DNA from: Nitrospirota bacterium
GTDB taxonomy: Bacteria; Nitrospirota; Nitrospiria; JACQBZ01
Reading direction: 5' to 3'
Length of the DNA stretch: 62,895 nt
Assembly (NCBI GenBank): GCA_016201865.1
Contig: JACQCA010000068.1
Span: forward strand, 1 to 62,895
The position numbers and the translations under genes are program-made. Shown here piece after piece: positions 58,119-62,895 of the stretch. Under the pieces are notes generated by a model. The model saw only the letters and a list, made by a program, of their open reading frames with translations, was not told the DNA's origin and made no database searches. The number at the start of each line of letters is the position of its first letter. Within the stretch, counting starts at the first letter, position 1.

Positions 58119-60401
58119 ATGGGCAGTGCTGGCCGACAAAAAACACGGCGCGCAGAGAAAACTTCGGCGCCGGCAGCCGGGAATCCGCCCCTCAAAGATT
58201 TTTTGTCACGACCGCTGATACCGCTTTCCATTTCGCTCATTCTCGCACTGTTGGTCAATCTGAATGTGTTACAGAACGGCCTGGGCTGGGATGATGAAAC
58301 CATCATCTCAAATCTCCGCCCCCCGGAAAACTGGCTGCAGTTTTTGCGGCCGGTTCTGCCGGATGGATCCTCCATCGTTCTGTCGAAAGAAAACTCCTCC
58401 TATTTTCGTCCGATCGTTTCGATCTCCTATCAACTGGATCATTTCATCTGGGGGCGCAATCCCGTCGGGTTTCATCTCTCGGTCCTGCTGGCTCATTTGA
58501 TCAATACCGTCTTCGTCTTTTTCCTGGCCCGTGAACTGATGTTACAAACGGCCCGGTCCCCCCTTCCCGGTCCGAATCCGGCTTCGCTCAACCGATTCAT
58601 TCCGTTTCTTGCCGCCGCCCTCTTTGCCGTGCATCCGGCGCATGCCGAAGCCGTCGCCTGGATTCCCGGACGCAATGATGTCTTCTGCACCGCGTTCATG
58701 CTGGCGTCACTGCTGTTGTATATCCGGTTCCGCCGAACCCGTGATTGGGCCGCCTTCGGTTTCGCGATGCCGGCTTTCTTTCTCGCGCTTCTAACCAAGG
58801 AAACGGCCGTCGGTTTGGTGATCCTGTTTCCGCTGTATGACTATTTGTCGATGACGGCCGACGCGCCGCCGGCTCTCGCCCCTCTTTTGCCGCGCCGCGC
58901 CGGCGCACTGCTTTTGATTCCAACGACGATCTTGGCCTTATACTTCTGGATGCGGATCGAAAAAATCATGTTTCCATCCGGCCAGGGTTTATCCGTCGGT
59001 TTGCTGGGACCGGATACGATCCGGAAAGTGCTCGGGGCGGTCGGTCTGTATCTTAAACTGTTGATCTTTCCTTATCCGCACCGGCCTTTTATCCAGAACC
59101 TGCCTGATTCCACCTTCTTTATCATCCTGAGCGCTCTCATAACGGCGCTTCTATTCGGCGGACTGGTTCTCGCCCTGATCCGACGCAGTATCCTCTTCGG
59201 AATCGGTCTGGCCTGGATGTTTGCCCTTCTCGCTCCGGCCGTTTCGGTGGCCGTACTGAACGTGGCGGCCACACCGGCGGCCGAGCGCTATGTTTACGCG
59301 CCTTCGGTCGGGTTCTTGATCGCCGCGGCGGGGCTGATCGCATGGGGAATCGAGCGACTCACGGCCGCGCGCCGATCGCCATCCATGACCGTGAGCGCAG
59401 CCGTCTTGCTCCTTCTTTCGATCATGACGGTGTGGGGCCTGACCAGTCGGAATCGGAATTCCGTCTGGCGCGATTCAGTGACGTTTTGGCAAGCGGGGCT
59501 TGTCGCAGCGCCCGACGCCGGCTTTCCCCGCAGAGAATTGGGAAAACATCTTGTGGAATTGGGACGTTTGGAAGAGGCCGAGCCGCTTTACCGACAGGCC
59601 GTACTTCTCGATGAAAAAGCGTTTGGATTGGAACATCCCGGCGTGGGCGCCAGCCTGAACCTTCTGGGGACACTCTTACAGAAAGAGGGCCGTTATGCCG
59701 AAGCCGAGCCGGCCTATCAGCGGGCACTGAAGATTCGTGAGAAGACGCTCGGACCGGAGCACATGGACACGGCCGCAAGTCTCAATAATCTCGCGGAAAT
59801 CTATTATCGTCAACGGAAATATGCCGAGGCCGAACCGCTCTACCAGCGCGCCATCGCCGTTTATGAGAAAGCCGTTGGACCAAACCATTCCGACACGGCG
59901 CAGAGTTTGAACAATCTGGCGGGACTCTACGATGCTCAAGGCAAGTATGCAGAGGCCGAACCGCTGTATCAACGGGCGCTGGCGATCCGGGAAAAGAGTC
60001 TCGGACCGGACCACACGGATGTGGCCCAGACACTCAATAATTTGGCCGTGCTTTATCATCGGCAGGGCCGATATGCCGAGGCCGAATCGCTCTATAAACG
60101 TTCACTTAACATCCGGGAAAAGATTTTAGGACCGAATCATGCCGATCTGGCCGCGGGCCTTAACAACCTGGCGGGACTCTACATCGCTCAAGGCAAGTAT
60201 GCCGAGGCCGAGCCCCTTTTTCAACGGGCGCTGGTAATCCGGGAAAAGACGTTACGACCGGACCATCCCGATTTGGTCACCAGTCTTGAGAACTACGCCG
60301 TTCTCCTCCGAAAGATGAAACGCGATGCCGAAGCGGCCTTGATGGAGACCCGTGCGCGCATGATTCGAAGCAGACAAGGAACCGCTCCAAGCCCCAAATA
60401 A
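58119..60401 (+). CDS. TMTC-like membrane protein with TPR repeats
   Basis: 760 residues. A hydrophobic N-terminal half (about 30-450) with around nine to eleven helices begins IPLSISLILALLVNLNVLQNGLGWDDETI; an acidic DD in the first loop and HPAHAEAVAWIPGRNDV are typical of GT-C fold/TMTC proteins, which transfer mannose from dolichol-type lipids in eukaryotes. The C-terminal half (about 460-750) has six 42-residue kinesin-light-chain-like TPRs, each with AEAEPLYQRAL and LGPEHxxxAxSLNNLA. The near-identical repeats suggest recent expansion. A periplasmic glycosyltransferase or docking role is possible. It ends in a strong terminator. Confidence 0.8.
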   Translation: MGSAGRQKTRRAEKTSAPAAGNPPLKDFLSRPLIPLSISLILALLVNLNVLQNGLGWDDETIISNLRPPENWLQFLRPVLPDGSSIVLSKENSSYFRPIVSISYQLDHFIWGRNPVGFHLSVLLAHLINTVFVFFLARELMLQTARSPLPGPNPASLNRFIPFLAAALFAVHPAHAEAVAWIPGRNDVFCTAFMLASLLLYIRFRRTRDWAAFGFAMPAFFLALLTKETAVGLVILFPLYDYLSMTADAPPALAPLLPRRAGALLLIPTTILALYFWMRIEKIMFPSGQGLSVGLLGPDTIRKVLGAVGLYLKLLIFPYPHRPFIQNLPDSTFFIILSALITALLFGGLVLALIRRSILFGIGLAWMFALLAPAVSVAVLNVAATPAAERYVYAPSVGFLIAAAGLIAWGIERLTAARRSPSMTVSAAVLLLLSIMTVWGLTSRNRNSVWRDSVTFWQAGLVAAPDAGFPRRELGKHLVELGRLEEAEPLYRQAVLLDEKAFGLEHPGVGASLNLLGTLLQKEGRYAEAEPAYQRALKIREKTLGPEHMDTAASLNNLAEIYYRQRKYAEAEPLYQRAIAVYEKAVGPNHSDTAQSLNNLAGLYDAQGKYAEAEPLYQRALAIREKSLGPDHTDVAQTLNNLAVLYHRQGRYAEAESLYKRSLNIREKILGPNHADLAAGLNNLAGLYIAQGKYAEAEPLFQRALVIREKTLRPDHPDLVTSLENYAVLLRKMKRDAEAALMETRARMIRSRQGTAPSPK

Positions 60402-60437
60402 AATAGCCCCGCTCATCTCTCGGTGAACGGGGCTATT
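60402..60437 (+). terminator. Rho-independent terminator after the TPR gene
   Basis: AATAGCCCCGCTCA (60402-60415) pairs with TGAACGGGGCTATT (60424-60437) with one mismatch, loop of 8 nt. It starts directly after the TAA stop at 60399-60401. Confidence 0.75.
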
Positions 60438-60462
60438 GGTTAAACCGGGTTTCGTGCAAGTG

Positions 60463-60779
60463 TCATCGTCGGACCCGCCTTTTAAGGAATCCCCCCATGA
60501 ACTTCTCAAAGAAAAAGAGGTCCGTGGACGGAATCGAGGCCCGGATCATCCGGTTCATCGCCCGCCGGATCTGGAGGCGCGTGAGTTTGAAACGCCGGAT
60601 GAGATAAAGCGCGTCTTGGATGTCGGACTCGCGCATGACGCGAAGTTTCGACGCTTGCCGTACAGTGCCAGTGCTAAGCCGCCGAGGAGAATGATCTCAA
60701 CCGGGCGTTTTGTTGTTTTCTCCACGGCGCGGACAAGCCGGCCAATTGCCTCTTCCGCAACCAGATACTCTCTCGCCAT
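60463..60779 (-). pseudogene. Decayed nucleotidyltransferase-like gene
   Basis: ATG 60779 reads MAREYLVAEEAIGRLVRAVEK and then VEIILLGGLALALYGKRR, the helix and GG-turn start of MNT/AbiEii-type nucleotidyltransferases. Soon after, the frame turns into Ser/Arg-rich noise. A different frame downstream encodes RESDIQDALYLIRRFKLTRLQ, which looks like the family's C-terminal helices, and stops at 60463. The metal-binding DxD part is missing, so a deletion and frameshift are likely. Such proteins can be antitoxins or toxins of type IV/VII pairs. Confidence 0.45.
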
Positions 60780-61111
60780 CGCTGCTCCTCTGATCGAGAC
60801 ACTTCGGCATTGACTATATCAGCTTGTCTTGAGTACCAAATTCGAAAGGGACGTCCAAGGAGAACTTCGGCTTGTGTCCGCCACAGGACACCCAACCGGA
60901 AGGCCTTTTCTCCCTGGCGCAAATAATGGGCGGTCAGCCGCTTCGGTATTCTTATCCGCTTCCAGGGAATTTCATTAACCGCAAAATACAGCCAGACCAA
61001 CTCCCGCGTTCGGGGATGAGACAGCGCGCTCCGCAGTACCTGCGACCGATCGCCCCCATACGTAACATCGGTGTAAAGATAAAAGATGTCTAAATCCGGA
61101 AACTTTTTCAT
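60674..61111 (-). CDS. Hypothetical protein, possibly decayed
   Basis: 145 residues. The first part (FPDLDIFYLYTDVTYGGDRS, LSHPRTRELVWLYFAVNEIPW) looks like a real protein with many aromatic residues. The last 35 residues overlap the start of the nucleotidyltransferase remnant in another frame and look random, so the true end may be lost. No family was recognised and no ribosome site stands out. It may be the partner of the remnant gene. Confidence 0.35.
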   Translation of the reverse strand: MKKFPDLDIFYLYTDVTYGGDRSQVLRSALSHPRTRELVWLYFAVNEIPWKRIRIPKRLTAHYLRQGEKAFRLGVLWRTQAEVLLGRPFRIWYSRQADIVNAEVSRSEEQRWRESIWLRKRQLAGLSAPWRKQQNARLRSFSSAA

Positions 61112-61159
61112 GGTTGCAAGTATACTGTACTGGACGTTGAATCACAAGTTCAGAAATAA

Positions 61160-61220
61160 AAAAACCCGCCCTCGCCAAAGCAAGAGCGGGCTTTGATTAT
61201 ACTCGGCGGCGGCCTGCTTT
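61160..61220. repeat. Direct repeat copy 1: terminator plus 5S-like 3' end
   Basis: About 60 nt, ending CTCGGCGGCGGCCTGCTTT, which matches 15 of 19 bases of the 5S-end sequence CCCGGCAGCGTCCTACTTT in copy 2 (61949-62013). The two copies flank the VapBC pair in the same orientation. The PIN gene's stop codon is at the copy's edge. Confidence 0.5.
61163..61193 (-). terminator. Terminator hairpin after the VapBC pair (repeat copy 1)
   Basis: AACCCGCCCTCGC (61163-61175) pairs, with a few mismatches, with GCAAGAGCGGGCTT (61180-61193). On the minus strand it is followed by a T-rich run (A-run 61158-61164 on plus). A close copy follows the 5S fragment at 61952-61984. Confidence 0.7.
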
Positions 61221-61650
61221 AACCGCTGTTGATCAGAAAAGGATTCAGGATTTTTACGTCTTCTATGGTTCGGTTATGCTGCAGGTCTTCGCTGTAGATC
61301 CAGTCGCATCCCGACAGAATGGCCGAACTGATAATATTGGCATCCCAGAAGGATAGATGATGCCGCTGGACGATCTCAAGAGTTTTTTCAAGCGAGGCAC
61401 GGTTCTCGTAAAAAACGTCCCAACTTAATAAATCCAAAACGGCCGCCCGGGCATCCCGAAATGTCATCTTGGTTGTTAATTTTCCGGTAACGGTTACAAA
61501 AAACTCCTTTAAAACTTGAAGGCTGAGCACTCCGTTCGAGTCCTCCCAAAGCTGTTCAATAACCTGATGGGCTCTTTTCTTTTTTACCGCATCGGCGCTA
61601 TCGAAACAGTAGACGAGGATATTCGTGTCCACAAAGATTTTACCGCTCAT
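61219..61650 (-). CDS. PIN-domain ribonuclease, VapC-like toxin
   Basis: 143 residues. KIFVDTNILVYCFDSAD (Asp8), LQVLKEFFVTVTGKL (Glu near 49), HHLSFWDANIISSAILSGCDWIYSEDLQH (Asp near 102 and 120) give the full acidic quartet of a PIN nuclease. In VapBC systems it cuts RNA, often tRNA. It overlaps the antitoxin gene by 11 nt. Stop TAA 61219-61221 is at the boundary of a repeat. Confidence 0.9.
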   Translation of the reverse strand: MSGKIFVDTNILVYCFDSADAVKKKRAHQVIEQLWEDSNGVLSLQVLKEFFVTVTGKLTTKMTFRDARAAVLDLLSWDVFYENRASLEKTLEIVQRHHLSFWDANIISSAILSGCDWIYSEDLQHNRTIEDVKILNPFLINSG

Positions 61651-61876
61651 AAAGGTCGGCGCGATGGAACCTTCTCTTCGAATAGTTCAACTTATAGTTC
61701 TTTCGGGTTAACCGAAAAAAATCCTTTTTCGCTTTAAGCCCGCCCTTCCCCGCCTTTACGATCACTTTAAGATATTCAGCCAGTAATTGGGAAACGCTGG
61801 CGTCCTTTTCGGCGGCAAGGACCCGGGCTTCTTTAGCCAGTGTTTCTTCCAACGCGATGGTGATATTTCTTTTCAT
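61640..61876 (-). CDS. Ribbon-helix-helix antitoxin, VapB-like
   Basis: 78 residues. MKRNITIALEETLAKEARVLAAEKDASVSQLLAEYLK is a beta-strand followed by two helices, the RHH DNA-binding fold of VapB-type antitoxins. The basic C-terminal half (KAKKDFFRLTRKNYKLNY) should wrap the toxin. It lies behind a promoter with a palindromic operator, so autoregulation is expected. Confidence 0.85.
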   Translation of the reverse strand: MKRNITIALEETLAKEARVLAAEKDASVSQLLAEYLKVIVKAGKGGLKAKKDFFRLTRKNYKLNYSKRRFHRADLYER

Positions 61877-61897
61877 GAGCCATTCTCCATGGAAATC

Positions 61898-61926
61898 ATG
61901 TTACACGAAATTCGTGTAAATGTCAA
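61898..61926 (-). promoter_or_regulatory. VapBC promoter with palindromic operator
   Basis: TTGACA (61921-61926), 17 nt, TAACAT (61898-61903) on the minus strand. The spacer is almost filled by the perfect 19-nt palindrome TTACACGAAATTCGTGTAA (61901-61919), a likely binding site for the RHH antitoxin between the two promoter boxes. ATG 61876 is 21 nt downstream of the -10 box. Confidence 0.8.
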
Positions 61927-61930
61927 TTCA

Positions 61931-61955
61931 GCAACAAAAAGCAGCAACAAAAAGC
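61931..61955. repeat. Tandem duplication GCAACAAAAAGCA
   Basis: Two adjacent copies of GCAACAAAAAGC (61931-61942 and 61944-61955) directly upstream of the VapBC promoter and at the terminator edge of copy 2. Probably a small replication-slippage or insertion scar. Confidence 0.6.
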
Positions 61956-62013
61956 CCGCCCTTGCGATAAGCAAGAGCGGGCTTTTGATTTAACCCCGGC
62001 AGCGTCCTACTTT
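61949..62013. repeat. Direct repeat copy 2: terminator plus 5S rRNA 3' end
   Basis: The better-preserved copy of the repeat at 61160-61220. Shared parts are the hairpin GCCC-GCAAGAGCGGGCTT, the GATT link and the C(C/T)CGGC(A/G)GCG end. Together the two copies bracket about 730 nt with the VapBC genes. Confidence 0.5.
61952..61984 (-). terminator. rRNA-operon-type terminator (repeat copy 2)
   Basis: AAGCCCGCCCTTGC (61952-61965) pairs with GCAAGAGCGGGCTT (61971-61984), one mismatch, 5-nt loop, followed on the minus strand by T-rich sequence. It lies 10 nt after the 5S rRNA end, as rrn terminators do. Confidence 0.75.
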
Positions 62014-62045
62014 CCCATGACTGCAAAGTCATAGTATCATCGGCC
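61994..62045 (-). rRNA. 5S rRNA 3' fragment (truncated)
   Basis: On the minus strand it reads CCGATGATACTATGACTTTG and on to GTAGGACGCTGCCGGGG, the 3' half of a bacterial 5S rRNA with its loop E/helix IV-V and the 3' strand of helix I. The 5' half (AAGCCCGGUG... and the conserved CGAAC loop) is absent: upstream of it the sequence (62046-62100) is unrelated. It is a truncated copy, not a working 5S. The functional rrn operon is elsewhere. Confidence 0.65.
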
Positions 62046-62101
62046 CGAAGATATCCTCCAGACTGTCCTTCACCGCTACACTCCAATTAGAAATATTTTT
62101 G

Positions 62102-62129
62102 TTGACAGCGCCCCCCCCAGTGGTAAATT
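62102..62129 (+). promoter_or_regulatory. Sigma-70 promoter for the Gly-rich lipoprotein gene
   Basis: TTGACA (62102-62107), 16 nt with a C8 run, then TAAATT (62124-62129). The leader of about 35 nt carries GAGGAGG (62159-62165) 7 nt before ATG 62173. Confidence 0.55.
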
Positions 62130-62172
62130 GCGCCATTCATCTTACTGACATCTAATCTGAGGAGGTCGTCCA

Positions 62173-62685
62173 ATGAATCGTGAGACGGTTTTATCGTGGC
62201 GTAGGGGTTTCGTTCTTATCTTGAGTCTTTTTCTCGCCTCGTCCCTTCTGATGGGCTGCGGCGGAGGGGGAGGAGGCAGTGGTAATGGTGGAGGAGGAAC
62301 AGGAACAATTTCTGGTACTGTAAGTGGAACCAGTGTTATAGCAGTAAATGGCAGCGGAGATATAATCGCAATTGACGATACGACAGGTAGAACACCTGAT
62401 GCGAATGGAAACTTTTCTTTTACACTCACTGGAATTCCTGTAGGGGTAAATATCAGGGTCTATCTCGTAGAAGGAGGTGGTATCTTCCCCGTGTATTTTG
62501 ACACGAATGGGGATGGTGTTCCGGACACCAATGTCTTTTCTTTATCCTCCGTCGTCACTATTAACCTTGGGTTTGTGGATACCAATGTAGCGGGACAGAT
62601 AGGAAGGGCCATACCACAGAACAATCCAACAGGCAATCCAGGCGTAAGCGGGGGGACAGAGAATACCGTTATCCCTCCTCCTTGA
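62173..62685 (+). CDS. Gly-rich surface lipoprotein with Ca-loop-like segment
   Basis: 170 residues. FVLILSLFLASSLLMGC is a lipoprotein signal with lipidated Cys at about 29, followed by a GGGGGGSGNGGGG linker. The mature part is a small beta domain of the carboxypeptidase-regulatory type (TISGTVSGTSVIAVNG, NGNFSFTLTGIPVGVNIRVYLV), and FDTNGDGVPDTN at about 118 is a Ca-binding dockerin/TSP3-like loop. The C-terminus is Pro/Gly-rich (VIPPP). No family was recognised. A ribosome site and promoter are good, so it should be expressed. Confidence 0.75.
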   Translation: MNRETVLSWRRGFVLILSLFLASSLLMGCGGGGGGSGNGGGGTGTISGTVSGTSVIAVNGSGDIIAIDDTTGRTPDANGNFSFTLTGIPVGVNIRVYLVEGGGIFPVYFDTNGDGVPDTNVFSLSSVVTINLGFVDTNVAGQIGRAIPQNNPTGNPGVSGGTENTVIPPP

Positions 62686-62721
62686 GGTTCCCTCTGTTTT
62701 TCGTCTTCCAAGGCAAGCGGT

Positions 62722-62895
62722 TCATGCTACCAGTTTTTCTTCATACTGTCCACGTATCCAGTGTTCCATAAACTGGATCGGCGAGGTGTAACCGAGGGTT
62801 GAATGACGGCGTTTGCGGTTGTAGAACACCTCGATGTATTCGAACATGTCGGCCTCGGCCGCCTGCCGGGTGGTGTACCGGGAGCCGTGCACCCG
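62722..62895 (-). CDS. IS3-family transposase, C-terminal end (partial)
   Basis: 58 residues at the right edge of the window: HGSRYTTRQAAEADMFEYIE, then VFYNRKRRHSTLGYTSP and EHWIRGQYEEKLVA. FYN-x2-RRHS-x-LGY is the end of the DDE integrase core of IS3-type OrfB. The gene starts outside the window. No clear inverted repeat was seen in 62686-62721, the stretch between its stop and the lipoprotein gene. Confidence 0.9.
   Translation of the reverse strand, partial: RVHGSRYTTRQAAEADMFEYIEVFYNRKRRHSTLGYTSPIQFMEHWIRGQYEEKLVA

Noticed and set aside
61994-62110. A complete 5S rRNA gene
   Set aside because: Only the 3' half matches; the 5' half with its conserved loops is missing.

Overview
The window comes from the chromosome of a Gram-negative, LPS-making bacterium. 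It holds almost the whole lipid A route after LpxC (lpxD, fabZ, lpxA, lpxI, lpxB, lpxK, waaA, an lpxL-type acyltransferase, msbA), with bamA and skp beside it. Base composition is GC-rich, roughly 58-60% by eye, except for AT-richer stretches at about 1-9.4 kb and 54.2-55.4 kb. LpxI in place of LpxH, a heptose kinase and adenylyltransferase split into two genes, and FmdB/Trm112-type zinc ribbons fit Nitrospirota-, NC10- or Desulfobacterota-like bacteria. The phylum cannot be fixed from the sequence alone.

Layout. (1) 0.1-15.7 kb, minus strand: an ABC-exporter O-antigen cluster. manC, manB, gmd and rmd make GDP-D-rhamnose, a three-domain GT4 enzyme probably builds the chain, Wzm/Wzt export it, and an FkbM methyltransferase with a coiled coil may cap it. 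The set resembles the A-band D-rhamnan loci of Pseudomonas. The left edge is a UDP-glucuronate decarboxylase gene cut off by foreign, IS-like sequence. (2) 15.7-22.2 kb: a lipid kinase, two membrane-anchored sulfatase-superfamily enzymes with a predicted Thr nucleophile (one frameshifted), and an LPS-kinase-like protein. (3) 22.2-34.4 kb, minus: core, outer-core or exopolysaccharide glycosyltransferases (four GT-B enzymes, two of GT9, one GT2), a deacetylase, a FemAB/CelD-like acyltransferase, heptose activation (rfaE1, rfaE2) and a WaaL-type ligase. (4) 34.4-48.5 kb, minus: lipid A/Kdo assembly, including two gene fusions (LpxL-GmhB and WaaA-LpxK), MsbA, LpxB, LpxI, LpxA, FabZ, LpxD, Skp and BamA. 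Regions 3 and 4 are co-directional, mostly with 4-nt overlaps, so they read as one very long envelope operon of about 26 kb.

(5) 48.7-52.7 kb: a SUMF1-fold lipoprotein, radC, a tiny zinc-ribbon gene behind a textbook sigma-54 promoter, a lipoprotein behind a consensus sigma-70 promoter, and a GT1 enzyme. (6) 52.7-55.5 kb: an accessory strip of small gene units separated by related intergenic repeats that look somewhat like integron attC sites. It carries a DUF5674 pair, a methyltransferase, and a JAB/RadC-like metalloprotease with a three-TM partner. (7) 55.5-60.4 kb, plus: housekeeping rsmD, coaD, aspC and fmdB, then a TMTC-like membrane/TPR protein with a predicted leaderless start. (8) 60.4-62.9 kb: decayed nucleotidyltransferase sequence, a VapBC-like pair flanked by two copies of a 5S-rRNA-end-plus-terminator repeat, a truncated 5S rRNA, a Gly-rich lipoprotein and the 3' end of an IS3-family transposase.

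Two genes (the second sulfatase and the DUF374 acyltransferase) are each broken by one missing base in a homopolymer. Either the assembly has indel errors or the genes are decaying or phase-variable. No CRISPR array, tRNA or replication origin was seen.
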